DNA of 64,000 bases from Truepera sp965215315 (GTDB taxonomy: Bacteria; Deinococcota; Deinococci; Deinococcales; Trueperaceae): contig CBDCDB010000008.1 of the NCBI GenBank assembly GCA_965215315.1, forward strand, positions 2,790,001-2,854,000. Reading direction: 5' to 3'. Each line of letters begins with the position of its first letter. Positions within the stretch are counted from its first letter, which is position 1. The translations under genes and the position numbers were made by a program. Positions 18,856 through 27,414 of the stretch are shown here, piece by piece. Below the pieces are notes generated by a model. The model was not told the DNA's origin, made no database searches, and worked only from the letters and a program-made list of their open reading frames with translations.

Positions 18856-19465
18856 GTGATAAAGGGTGCTGAAGCTGTTTTAGCGCTCGAGGAGACCTGG
18901 GGCGTAGCTCCCCTGACAGGAGACCTGGAGACGGTCAACGAAGTAGTAGCTGATGATTGGATAGGCGGCGGGCCTGCGGGCCGAGCTATGACCAAGCAGG
19001 ACTTGCTCGAGATGCTGGCGCTGCGTCCGGGCATCTTTGATTCGGTGACGTATGACGAGGTTGAGCTGTCGCTCTTCGGGGACACAGGGGTTGTCATCAG
19101 CGCTTTTTACGGCGTCGGTAAAAACTTGGAGCTGAGGCAGCGTTTAGCAGGTATCAGCTGGTCGGAAACACGCTGCGTAAGATTTTTCCAGTCTAGCACG
19201 CACGTTCTGGGATGATATAGCAGGTATCAGCTGGTTTGAGCCGCTCTGGGAAAATAATTGTCGTTCCTGCGGAGGACTTCGTACATTGGCACGCACCCCC
19301 AAGAGATGATAGCTGCGAGCTTCGCGCTCAGTAGGTGTGATCATTGCTATACTGCTGTCAATCTCTTATGCAAATGCTAGTTGTATACGGGTCTACGCTA
19401 AACGCGGCGGCAGGTGGCACTGCGTCGCTACCCAAATCGTTCCTACGCCAGCTGAGCTGTCCTGA
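18856..19465 (+). pseudogene. DUF4440/SnoaL-like gene split by a repeat insertion
   Basis: The first part, to about 19142, reads VLALEETW..GDLETVNEVVADDW..GPAGRAMTKQDLLEML and aligns residue by residue with the intact neighbour at 19573-19959. After about 240 bp of repeat element sequence, the tail of the same gene resumes at about 19384, and its last codons still read VATQIVPTPAEL before a TGA at 19463-19465. It is therefore a tandem paralogue interrupted by the element. No product is expected. Confidence 0.75.
19143..19383 (+). repeat. Miniature inverted-repeat element, nested/tandem copies
   Basis: A 5' portion of the element (19143-19215, starting TTAGCAGGTATCAGCTGG and ending GATGATA) is followed directly by a complete copy (19216-19351) that starts TATAGCAGGTATCAGCTGG and ends GATCATTGCTATA. 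The remaining 30 nt may be the decayed 3' part of the first copy. The arrangement suggests a second copy inserted at the TA of GATGATA in the first. Confidence 0.65.
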
Positions 19466-19560
19466 CACTGCACTAGCTTACGTGCGTGCTGGTCGGCGTA
19501 ACTCAAATAGAGAGCGCTACTGACTAGCTGACACCTACCGAAATTCTCAGAATGTCCCTG

Positions 19561-19566
19561 TATCAT
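19561..19566 (+). promoter_or_regulatory. Candidate -10 box of the intact DUF4440 gene
   Basis: TATCAT, 6 nt before the ATG at 19573, with no Shine-Dalgarno; leaderless layout. Confidence 0.4.
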
Positions 19567-19572
19567 CACTCT

Positions 19573-19959
19573 ATGAACGATACCGAAGCTGTTTTGGCCC
19601 TCGAGGAGACCTGGTGGAAGGCTCCTTCGGAGGGCGACCTAGAAACGCTCAGCAAGGTTGTTGCCGATGACTGGCGGGGCGTCGGGCCCACGGGCCGCAC
19701 CGCGACCAAGCAAGATTTGCTCGAGCTGCTCGTCTCACGTCCGGGTTTCGATTCGGTCACGTATGACGAGGTTGAGCTGGCGCTTTTTGGCGATACCGCT
19801 ATCGTCACCAGCTCTTTTTACGGGTTTGGCGAGGGGCTCGAGCTCAAGCAGCGGTATATGCGTGTTTACGCCAAACGCGAAAAACGGTGGCGCTGCGTCG
19901 CTACCCAGATCGTCCCGACACCGGCTGAAGTGTCCTACTGTACTGCAGGATTTACCTAG
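19573..19959 (+). CDS. DUF4440/SnoaL-like (NTF2-fold) protein
   Basis: A 128-residue protein that resembles the DUF4440 group of the NTF2-like superfamily: an N-terminal helix with ALEETWWKA, ADDWRGVGPTGRTATKQDLLELL, and the closing strands RYMRVYAKREKRWRCVATQ. Members are small cytosolic alpha+beta barrels, some enzymes and some binding proteins; no role can be assigned. It is the intact paralogue of the split gene upstream. Confidence 0.75.
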   Translation: MNDTEAVLALEETWWKAPSEGDLETLSKVVADDWRGVGPTGRTATKQDLLELLVSRPGFDSVTYDEVELALFGDTAIVTSSFYGFGEGLELKQRYMRVYAKREKRWRCVATQIVPTPAEVSYCTAGFT

Positions 19960-20330
19960 CTCCTTACCCAGCCCTTTTGAAAAAGCCCAAAGCTGAAGAA
20001 ACGAGGTTGTCTGCGCCCCAGACAAGAGAACAAGCCGGGTTTTGAGCGCACCTCTAGAGCGTGTTACGAACTCTAGTCCTAAGGATAAGTTTCCGGGAGC
20101 TGTTGCAGCTGCAAGCTTCGGCTGTGAGCTTACTCACAGCTAAAAGTGGGGCAAACACCCGGCATCTATGACAAGTTCTGTAAATTTTACAAAAGCAGCG
20201 TAAAGCGTAAGAAAAGCGCATCAGAACAGACATTGTGAGCTTTTATCAACAGGCAAGACCTACCTCGGAAGTTCATAACAGCCTCTAGTGCAATGTTGCC
20301 CGCTCAGCTCAGATGATGACTTACTGAATA
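19960..20330. other. Intergenic region without recognisable features
   Basis: 371 bp between the DUF4440 gene and the amidase. I see no open gene, strong terminator or repeat copy. A short inverted repeat, CTGTGAG-CTTA-CTCACAG, lies at about 20122-20139. Confidence 0.5.
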
Positions 20331-21674
20331 ATGATTGATCCCTCTACGGCTGACCCCACGACACTGACGCTGACGCAACTTGCCCGCGCGTACCGGGCCG
20401 CTGAACTGCGTCCGAGTGCTGTGACTGAAGCGTATCTAGCCAAGCTCGAGCCCGGCCCCGTCTACCGCCTCGTCACCGCTGAGCGGGCAAGAGCGCAAGC
20501 AGCTAGAGCCGACGCCCTCTTCGCCGAAGGTACCGATTCAGGCCCGCTGCAAGGCGTACCGCTAGCGCTTAAAGACCTGATGGACACCCAAGGTGACGTG
20601 ACGGCGGCGGGCACAACGGTCTTTTTAGACAATCCTCCGGCCACGCGAGATTGTCCGGCAGCGGCGCACCTTGACGCGGCGGGCGCAGTTTTTTTAGGTA
20701 AAACCAACATGACTGAACTGGCTTTTTCGGGGCTTGGCCTGAACCCGCATTTCGGAACGCCGGAAAATGCGCTGGACAGCACGCGGATTCCCGGCGGTTC
20801 GTCGTCGGGGGCGGGGGTTGCGGTAGCGTCGGGTCTGGCGTGCGCGGCGATTGGGTCGGATACGGGCGGTTCGGTGAGGATTCCGGCTGCGTTCAATGGA
20901 CTTGTCGGGCTTAAAACGACGGACGGTGCTATCTCAACTGAGGGCTGTGTAGCACTTTCGACAACGCTCGATACGCTCGGGCCGCTGACCCGCACCGCTG
21001 AAGATGCGTGGCACGTGTTGCAGGCGCTTTTGGGTGCGCCTCCGGCTCCATTTGCCCAGGAATTCGTCCAAGGCCGCGTCGCCGGATTGCGGGTATTCGC
21101 GCCGCCGACGGTGCTGCAAGAAAATTTGGACGACGAGGTTAGAGCGGCTTTTGCTCAAGCTTGTGAACAGCTCACTGAGCTTGGGGCAACCCTCGAGACC
21201 CACCCCTTACCCGTTTTGGGTGAGCTGAACGAGCTTTACGGACGGTTCGGCAGTTTTGCGGCGCTCGAGTCTCTGGCTCTTTACGAAGACCTGTTAAGCC
21301 GCCGCCGGAACGAGTTCGACCCACGCGTCGCCACGCGTATCTTGCAGGGCCGGAGCCGCAGCGCCACCGACTATCTCCGTTTGGGATTTGAACGGACGCG
21401 GCTCCAAAACGCTTTCTGGGCCGCGTGCGCCGGGTTTGGCGTGGTGGTCTCACCAACTGTCGCGGGGTTGCCTCCCAAACTGACCGAACTGGAGACCGAC
21501 GATGCCTACGTTGCGGCTAACAGCCGGGTTTTGCGAAATACCACTCTGTTCAACCTGCTGGGCGTTCCGGCTGTAAGCGTGCCGTGTGCGCCAATGGTCG
21601 GGTTTACAGTCGCGGCGAGGCCGAGGCAAGAGGCGCTGGCGTTGTCGGTCGCAGCAGCGCTCGAGCCCTGCTGA
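20331..21674 (+). CDS. Amidase signature-family hydrolase
   Basis: A 447-residue amidase of the Ser-cisSer-Lys class: Lys81 in PLALKDLMDT, cis-Ser157 in IPGGSSSGAG, and nucleophile Ser181 in SDTGGSVRIPAA. These hydrolyse amide bonds of varied small substrates. No gatB or gatC neighbour and only 447 residues with a distinct C-terminus argue against GatA; an aryl/aliphatic amidase is likely. Monocistronic as far as can be seen. Confidence 0.88.
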   Translation: MIDPSTADPTTLTLTQLARAYRAAELRPSAVTEAYLAKLEPGPVYRLVTAERARAQAARADALFAEGTDSGPLQGVPLALKDLMDTQGDVTAAGTTVFLDNPPATRDCPAAAHLDAAGAVFLGKTNMTELAFSGLGLNPHFGTPENALDSTRIPGGSSSGAGVAVASGLACAAIGSDTGGSVRIPAAFNGLVGLKTTDGAISTEGCVALSTTLDTLGPLTRTAEDAWHVLQALLGAPPAPFAQEFVQGRVAGLRVFAPPTVLQENLDDEVRAAFAQACEQLTELGATLETHPLPVLGELNELYGRFGSFAALESLALYEDLLSRRRNEFDPRVATRILQGRSRSATDYLRLGFERTRLQNAFWAACAGFGVVVSPTVAGLPPKLTELETDDAYVAANSRVLRNTTLFNLLGVPAVSVPCAPMVGFTVAARPRQEALALSVAAALEPC

Positions 21675-21687
21675 GCGTTCAAGGCGT

Positions 21688-21737
21688 CAGTACGTCTCAG
21701 CAGGGCTCTGTTCAGTACGTCTTTGTTCAGTACGTCT
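21688..21737. repeat. Three short direct repeats (CAGTACGTCT)
   Basis: CAGTACGTCT occurs at 21688, 21713 and 21728, between the amidase stop and the end of the convergent PA14 lipoprotein gene, and extends into its final codons. Confidence 0.6.
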
Positions 21738-22275
21738 CGGTACTGTCAAGAATTTGCGTCACACGTCCGGGCGGGGTAATGAAGAGCTGAAGGGCGATCT
21801 CGTAGCGTGGCCCCTGAAAATACTCGAGTCTCAGCGGATACTCACCTGCCTCCAGGTAGATATCACCCCGCTTTAGGATCTGGTTGTGCTGAAAGTCGTT
21901 GTCAACTACGCGCGTTGAACCGATGTAAAGCCTCGAGCCGTCATCTGAGTTGAGGCCGAAGGTGTACGTCCCGGCGGTTTCGATACGCAAAACGCCCTCG
22001 TATTTCAGACCGAACCACTCAAACCGGTCGCTGACCTCCGGAAAACCCTCGTCAAAGTCGCGCGGCGCAATGTCTAAACTTGTGGTGTAAATTGTTCCAA
22101 CCGGCGCGAGCTGCGTAAAGTCAGGCAGCGAGGACGTATTTTCAGGCAGCAGGTAGAGCTGACCGGTGAGCGAGTCGTCGATGACTTCGGGGGTACCGAA
22201 GTTCTCCGGTTCAGCTCCACAACCTGCCAACCCTACCCAAAAGACCAGACCCATAAGTAGCATGTTCCGTTTCAC
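21727..22275 (-). CDS. PA14-like lipoprotein
   Basis: A 182-residue lipoprotein with signal peptide and lipobox LAGC (Cys about residue 19). Residues about 75-170 resemble a compact PA14 domain: WFGLKYEGVLRIETAGTYTF, SDDGSRLYIG and LEAGEYPLRLEYFQG. PA14 domains generally bind carbohydrate at the cell surface; no catalytic domain is attached. AGGAGATAAC precedes the ATG. Confidence 0.75.
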   Translation of the reverse strand: MKRNMLLMGLVFWVGLAGCGAEPENFGTPEVIDDSLTGQLYLLPENTSSLPDFTQLAPVGTIYTTSLDIAPRDFDEGFPEVSDRFEWFGLKYEGVLRIETAGTYTFGLNSDDGSRLYIGSTRVVDNDFQHNQILKRGDIYLEAGEYPLRLEYFQGPRYEIALQLFITPPGRVTQILDSTETY

Positions 22276-22439
22276 GTTATCTCCTCTAGTACAGCTCCGG
22301 CCCCGGCCTCCGCTCGAGCTTACCCGCTCTGCTCCGCCAAGCTATAAAGAAGTTCACATCAAAGCGGGCGCGCTTATAGTACCACCTTGCCTCACAATTG
22401 GGCGTGGATGCGTGGACTATTTCACTGCAGGGGTGTCTA

Positions 22440-23138
22440 TCAGAGAGATTGGGTCACTACGGCTGAACCTTCGACCCAGCTTTGACCTTCGGGGGTGGTC
22501 TCGAGCTTCCACACCGGCAACAGCTCTTTAAGCCGGTCGATCGCCGCGTGCGCCGCCAACAGCGCCGGTTTGCGGTGCGCGGAAGAGATGACGATGATAA
22601 TCGACGCCTCTCCCGGCTCCAGCTTGCCGAGGCGGTGTCCGAAGACGATGCGGCCCAGCTCGAACTGTGTGCGCAGTTCGGCGGCGGCGCGTTTCATCTG
22701 CGTAACAATCATCGCTTCGTAGCCCTGATAGTCGATATACAAGACCTCTTGACCCTGATTAGGGGAACGCACCGTGCCGAGAAAACTGCTCACCGCGCCG
22801 AAACTCGGGTCACTCGCCCGCGCGACGCAGGCACCGAGGTCGAGAACGTCTTCAGTCACAAAAAACCAGTCGCTTGGGGTCTCCGAGATGTCGGATTCCG
22901 ACCCTCCGGCAACCGGGGGAAAAAAAGCCAGGGTGTCGCCCGCTTGCAGCGTTTCGTCCGGGACGGCGTAGACCTCGTTACGGGCGGCGAGCGCACCTCT
23001 GAGTTTAAGTTCAGGATATTCAGCCCCCAACGCAGTCGCCGCGTCTCTCACGCTGGCTCCGTTCGGAAGCTCGAGCCTAACAGCTTTCTGCCCGACCTGT
23101 TCGCGGTAGGTTGCAAAAAATAAAACCTCTAACGTCAT
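22440..23138 (-). CDS. MoaD-MoaE fusion, molybdopterin synthase
   Basis: Both subunits of molybdopterin synthase in one 232-residue chain. Residues 1-79 are the ubiquitin-like MoaD ending FFPPVAGG, whose Gly79 is normally the free C-terminus that carries the thiocarboxylate. Residues about 88-232 are MoaE with HRLGKLEPGE, SAHR, and the catalytic lysines Lys204 (RLKE) and Lys211 (PVWKLE). For activity the chain would have to be cleaved after Gly-Gly, as reported for mycobacterial MoaX. It lies 12 nt downstream of hrcA. A TACCCT box 6 nt before the ATG may give an additional transcript. Confidence 0.88.
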   Translation of the reverse strand: MTLEVLFFATYREQVGQKAVRLELPNGASVRDAATALGAEYPELKLRGALAARNEVYAVPDETLQAGDTLAFFPPVAGGSESDISETPSDWFFVTEDVLDLGACVARASDPSFGAVSSFLGTVRSPNQGQEVLYIDYQGYEAMIVTQMKRAAAELRTQFELGRIVFGHRLGKLEPGEASIIIVISSAHRKPALLAAHAAIDRLKELLPVWKLETTPEGQSWVEGSAVVTQSL

Positions 23139-23150
23139 CTCAAAAGGGTA

Positions 23151-24092
23151 TCAGTTTAGTTCGTTCGTGGTGACGCCCAGCGTTTCAGTCACGCCCCGCG
23201 CGAGGCTCAAGGTCTCAGGGTAACGCATCCGCACCGGCCCGAGGAGCAGCAGTCCGGCGCGGCCCCCACCGAACTCGAGCTGCGCGGACACGAGCGCTAC
23301 GGACTCCTCGACAATCAGCGCGAGCGCTTCGGCGGCGGTTGCAGGGGTTTCGGCGCGTTCTAAAACCCGCCGGACAAAGGTCGGGTCGGCGGATTCGGGT
23401 TCGCTGAAGAGGTGTTTGAGCCCGCCTGAAAAAACCCTCGGGGCGCGGAGTTGCGGCCACGCTTCGGCGAGTGCCAGATAGGTGCGGGCAACCTCTTCCC
23501 CGGTACGTCCGGCAATGTCTAGCAGGGCTTGAGGCACCTCACGCACCGGCAGCGTCAAGCGGCGGAGACTGCTTTCGGCCTCGAGCAGATCGCCGTCTGA
23601 GGGGGTAGGGGAGAGCTCCAAAGCGAGTTGCCGGACCAAGCCGTTCTCGAGCACCACGACCGCTAGGGTACGGCGGCTCGAGAGCGCCGAGAGGTGAATT
23701 TCTAAAATTTGCAGCTCATCATCGGTTGGCAGCGACACCACGACCGCGTAGCCGGAGAGTTCAGCGGTGATGCTGGCGACGCGCTCTAACAGCCCCTCGC
23801 CGTGAGCACCACGAAAACTTTGTAAGAGAAGGGTGCGCTGCGCGTCGGGCAGTGCCCCCGGTGGCAAAAAGCGGCGGGCGTAGCGGCGGTAGCCGCGTTC
23901 ACTCGGTACGCGACCTGCCGAGGTATGCGGTTGCACGAGGTAGCCTGCCGCCTCGAGCGCCGAAAACTCGTTACGAACTGTGGCGCTGCTGACCCGCAGC
24001 TGTTCAGCAATAACCGACGACGAGACGGGTTTCGCCGAGGTGATGTGGCGTTCGGCAACCAGTCCTAAAATCTGCTCGGTGCGTGCGTTCAC
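23151..24092 (-). CDS. hrcA: Heat-inducible transcription repressor HrcA
   Basis: A 313-residue repressor with an N-terminal winged helix (ITSAKPVSSSVIAEQLRVSSATVRNE) and the diagnostic motif QPHTSAGRVPSERGYR (about 54-69). HrcA represses groESL/dnaK-type genes by binding CIRCE inverted repeats; no CIRCE is visible upstream here and no chaperone gene is adjacent. The GTG start has a TAAACT box 7 nt upstream, so a leaderless message is likely. First gene of a unit with the MoaD-MoaE fusion. Confidence 0.9.
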   Translation of the reverse strand: MNARTEQILGLVAERHITSAKPVSSSVIAEQLRVSSATVRNEFSALEAAGYLVQPHTSAGRVPSERGYRRYARRFLPPGALPDAQRTLLLQSFRGAHGEGLLERVASITAELSGYAVVVSLPTDDELQILEIHLSALSSRRTLAVVVLENGLVRQLALELSPTPSDGDLLEAESSLRRLTLPVREVPQALLDIAGRTGEEVARTYLALAEAWPQLRAPRVFSGGLKHLFSEPESADPTFVRRVLERAETPATAAEALALIVEESVALVSAQLEFGGGRAGLLLLGPVRMRYPETLSLARGVTETLGVTTNELN

Positions 24093-24099
24093 CTTTAAG

Positions 24100-24105
24100 A
24101 GTTTA
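24100..24105 (-). promoter_or_regulatory. Candidate -10 box of hrcA
   Basis: TAAACT on the minus strand, 7 nt from the GTG start. Confidence 0.45.
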
Positions 24106-24590
24106 GCATCCAGGCTTCTGCACGGGCGTTTATATGAAGAATGTAAAGTTCTTCTACCAAAGCCGAGTCACCTTAAGAGACAGTAGATCATGGCTCTTTC
24201 CCCACAACACTTTACCCCTTAAGCAGGTTGTTCTCGGCAGCCGAAACGGGTTTGACGGATGAATCGTGCAGCAGGAGGAATAAAACAAGTTTTCTGGATA
24301 CTTTTAGGATTTCCATGAGAGGCTGACACGAGCATTATCTCAGTATGTGCGTACCAGTCGGTACAATTTATGCAGATTCCGCTTGATTCCCTAGCGCCGA
24401 GAGGGGCATTCGGTGCTAGTCCATAACGCTCGAGTCCGTGTTTTTTTCCCACTCGCTACGCCCTAATTGATTGAGAATCAATCGGAACTGGTATTAGACG
24501 GAGCGTGTTGCTGACCAACTGACACCCGCTGTTTGTTCCGGAGCTTCTCAGCATTTTTGTACTTTTAACGGCCTGTGTGTGAGGTGATTA
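24106..24590. other. Intergenic region next to IS copy A
   Basis: About 485 bp without a convincing gene. An inverted repeat ATTGATT-GAG-AATCAAT lies at about 24467-24483. The sequence shortly before the IS (about 24511-24560) resembles 19520-19560 in wording only weakly. Confidence 0.4.
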
Positions 24591-25420
24591 GAAGCCATCT
24601 CAAAAACGAATAGTCAGCTGCATAGCTGTTAGAACGGTGGTATGGAACTCACCGATGAACAGTGGGAAGTACTAGGGCCGCTCATTCCCGAACCAGCTCG
24701 ACGCAAAGATGGCAAAGGCCGTCCCAGACGAGAACCACGAGCGATACTTAAGGGCATCTGCTGGATATTACGAACGGGCGCACAGTGGGCTGATTTACCC
24801 GAGCGCTATCCGCCCTATCAGACGTGCCATCGGCGCTTTCAAGAATGGGAGAGAAACGGCGTGTTGCGGCAGATTCTAGAGACTTTAGCGCATGACCCCC
24901 TGCAGCGGGGCAAACTCGACTTGTCGGAATGCTTTATCGACGGTACCTTTGTGGCTGCGAAAAAAGGGGGTCAGCAGTTGGTAAGACTAAACGGGGTAAG
25001 GGTAGCAAAGTCATGGCGGTATCGGACGCTGGTGGTACTTGCCTCGCCCTGCACGTTACGTCTGCTAGCCCACATGAGGTCCGGTTGGTACACGCGACTC
25101 TCGCATCTCGACACGTCAGCGGCAAACCCGACAAGTTAATCGGTGACAAAGCGTATGACAGTGATCCGCTTGACGCTGAACTCGCCGAAGCAGGTGTTGA
25201 AATGATTGCGCCTCACCGAAGAAACCGTAAAAAAGCCAAGACGCAAGATGGACGTAAACTGAGGCGCTACAAACGGCGCTGGAAGATTGAACGGCTATTC
25301 GCCCACCTCGGCAACTTTCGCCGTCTGGTCGTTCGCTATGAACATCACTCCCTAAACTTCTTGGCCTTCCTGCATCTCGGCTGCATCAAATTACTGCTTA
25401 GGCGTTTTTGAGATGGCTTC
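24591..25420 (+). mobile_element. IS5-family element, copy A (IS427-like)
   Basis: 830 bp with perfect terminal inverted repeats beginning GAAGCCATCTCAAAAACG, flanked by TA on both sides (24589-24590 and 25421-25422). Copy B at 48340-49169 has the same length, ends and protein products but the opposite orientation. Confidence 0.92.
24642..25411 (+). CDS. IS5-family transposase, made by -1 frameshifting (copy A)
   Basis: The first frame (24642-25139, 165 residues) begins ELTDEQWEVLGPLIPEP, the DUF4096 N-terminal domain, and contains FIDGTFV with the first catalytic Asp. The second frame (ending at 25411) contains LIGDKAYDSD and RWKIERLFAHLGNFRRL with the second Asp and the Glu. The frames overlap at AAAAAAGGGGG (24960-24970); the second is -1 relative to the first, the A6G slippery site used by IS427-group elements. 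The fusion is about 256 residues. An identical pair of frames in copy B supports function, not decay. Confidence 0.85.
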
Positions 25421-25445
25421 TAGACACTTTCGTCAAAATACCGGG

Positions 25446-26636
25446 TCAGTCAGCCTCCAGAAAATCCAGCACACCCAAGGTCAAAGTCTCAACTGCCACG
25501 CCCAAACTCCGCTCGTCCAAATCAAAACGTGGATGGTGATGCGGGTGGTCTGCGCCTAGCGCCTCGTTACGCCCACCCACAAAAAAGTAGCAGCCCGGAG
25601 CCTGCAAGAGCCAGCACGCCATATCGTCGCCACCCATCGTCCGGGCGCTCTCCAACACGTTTTCTGCGCCGACGACCCCCGCGGCGACGCGCACGACCCG
25701 CGCGGTCATCGCCGCGTCGTTGACGACTGCCGGAGAGGTGTCTACCCAGGTCAACGAGGTGGTGCCGCGTGCAGCTTCGGCTTCGCTGTGGCAGAGCGTC
25801 TCAATCCGGTCTTTGAGATAGCTCCGCGTTTCGGGTGAAAAGGTGCGGAGCGTGCCCTTGAGTTCCGCCGTTTCCGGGATGATGTTATACGCCGTGCCGC
25901 TGTGAAAACTCGTCATGCTCACGACCGCGCTGTCTTGCGGGTCGGTTTCGCGTGAAACAAGGGTTTGGAGCGTCCCGATAAGCCGCGCGGCAATCACGAT
26001 GGGGTCGGTGCAGTGGTGCGGTTTGGCGGCGTGCCCACCCGATCCCCGCACGACCACCCGGAACGAATCGGTCGCCGCCATCGACGGCCCCGCCCGCAGC
26101 GCAACCTTACCGACCGGATACTCCGACGAGAGGTGCAGGCCGATGCTCGAGTCCGGCGCAATACCGTCAAGTGCCCCGTCTTTAAGCATGACCTCGGCCC
26201 CGCCGACGGTTTCTTCGGCAGGCTGAAAAACAAACACTACCCGGCCCGAAAGTTCGCTCTGACGTTCGCTCAGGATTTTAGCGACGGACAAGAGCACCGC
26301 TGCGTGCCCGTCATGACCACACGCGTGCATCTTGCCCGCAACTTGTGAACGGTACGGCACGTCTTTTTCGTCGTGGATAGGCAGGGCGTCGATGTCGGCC
26401 CTGACCAAAACCGTGCGGCCCGGTTGCGCCCCTGCTAAAACGGCGACCACACCCGTATGGGCAACGCCGCGCCGCACGTTCAGGCCGAGCGCCTCGAGGC
26501 GCTCGGCAATAATGCCCGCTGTCCGGGTCTCTTCAAACGCAACTTCAGGGTGCCTGTGAAAATCGCGGCGCTGCGCGACGGTCTCGTCAAAAACGGCTTG
26601 GGCGGCTTTTTTAATCGTTTTTAGGGCTACGGTCAT
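25446..26636 (-). CDS. M20-family amidohydrolase/peptidase
   Basis: A 396-residue metal-dependent hydrolase of the M20D group (N-acyl amino acid amidohydrolase/hippurate hydrolase-like). It shows FHRHPEVAFEE, KMHACGHDGHAAVLL with the metal-binding Cys/His cluster, FQPAEETVGGA with the catalytic Glu, and the dimerisation domain with GSGGHAAKPH. The start at the ATG overlapping the EVE gene stop (ATGA), preceded by GGAGGCGAG, is chosen over an in-frame extension that lacks homology. Substrate unknown; N-acyl or indole-type conjugates are typical. Confidence 0.88.
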   Translation of the reverse strand: MTVALKTIKKAAQAVFDETVAQRRDFHRHPEVAFEETRTAGIIAERLEALGLNVRRGVAHTGVVAVLAGAQPGRTVLVRADIDALPIHDEKDVPYRSQVAGKMHACGHDGHAAVLLSVAKILSERQSELSGRVVFVFQPAEETVGGAEVMLKDGALDGIAPDSSIGLHLSSEYPVGKVALRAGPSMAATDSFRVVVRGSGGHAAKPHHCTDPIVIAARLIGTLQTLVSRETDPQDSAVVSMTSFHSGTAYNIIPETAELKGTLRTFSPETRSYLKDRIETLCHSEAEAARGTTSLTWVDTSPAVVNDAAMTARVVRVAAGVVGAENVLESARTMGGDDMACWLLQAPGCYFFVGGRNEALGADHPHHHPRFDLDERSLGVAVETLTLGVLDFLEAD

Positions 26637-27106
26637 CTCGCCTCCGGGTACACTAAACCTAACCCCACGATAACGCGAAACTCGGCCTCGGTCAGCGGCA
26701 TCACGCTCAGGCGGTTGCCCTTTTGCAAAAGTTTCAAGTCTTGCAGTTCGGGGTGCGCCCTCAGTTCGCCCAGCGGTACAAAACGGGGCAGCGCTGAGAC
26801 TCCTTGAACGTCCACGGCGTCCCAACGGGGCGCGTCCGGGGTCGCTTTAGGATCAAAGTAAGAACTCTGCGCGTCAAATTGTGTAGGGTCGGGATAGGCT
26901 TCACGGCCAACTTTGGCGGTTCCGGCGACGCCTGGGGGTTGGGTACTCGAGTGGTACACCAGCACTTCATCGCCAACGCGCATCGCCCGTAAAAAATTAC
27001 GCGCCTGATAGTTGCGTACACCTTCCCACAAGGTCGTCCGTGCAGGCGCGGCGAGCAGGTCGTCAAAACTAAAGACGTCCGGTTCGGTTTTGAGCAGCCA
27101 CGGCAC
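26633..27106 (-). CDS. EVE-domain protein
   Basis: A 157-residue single-domain EVE protein: MPWLLKTEPDVFSFDDL, LWEGVRNYQARNFLRAM, GDEVLVYHSS. The EVE fold is related to PUA and YTH domains and binds modified bases in DNA or RNA. The GTG start lies 10 nt from the upstream membrane protein gene end, so it was probably co-transcribed with it. Coupled to the downstream M20 hydrolase by ATGA. Confidence 0.88.
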   Translation of the reverse strand: MPWLLKTEPDVFSFDDLLAAPARTTLWEGVRNYQARNFLRAMRVGDEVLVYHSSTQPPGVAGTAKVGREAYPDPTQFDAQSSYFDPKATPDAPRWDAVDVQGVSALPRFVPLGELRAHPELQDLKLLQKGNRLSVMPLTEAEFRVIVGLGLVYPEAR

Positions 27107-27414
27107 CGCTGCTGCTTAGTCTCCGGGCGCAGTAGGTGCGGGCGCGGGAGCTACTACAGGCCCGGATTCGTAGCGAAACAACCGCAGGAAAAACTGCATT
27201 ACCGGGCCGATAAAAAACGCAAACAGTACGGTTCCGAGGCCGACCGAGCCGCCGAGCAAAAAGCCCAAGCTGAGGACTGTCAGCTCGAGCATCCCCCTGG
27301 TAAGCCGGATGCTCCGCCCTAGCTTCAAGGCGCTGCCGAGAACCAAATCGTCACGCGGCCCCGCCCCAAAACGTGCCGTCACGTAAAGGCCGATAGCTAC
27401 AGCGCTTTGCGTAA

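Noticed and set aside
24093..24200. Search for a CIRCE element upstream of hrcA
   Set aside because: Only TTTAGCATC-like fragments are present; the 9-bp inverted arms of CIRCE are absent.
24219..24452. Open frame of 77 codons on the minus strand next to IS copy A
   Set aside because: No start signal, no recognisable composition or homology, and overlapping low-complexity intergenic DNA.
25446..26825. N-terminal extension of the M20 hydrolase
   Set aside because: The extra residues read through the EVE gene in another frame, with Arg-rich noise; the ATGA-coupled ATG matches the family start.
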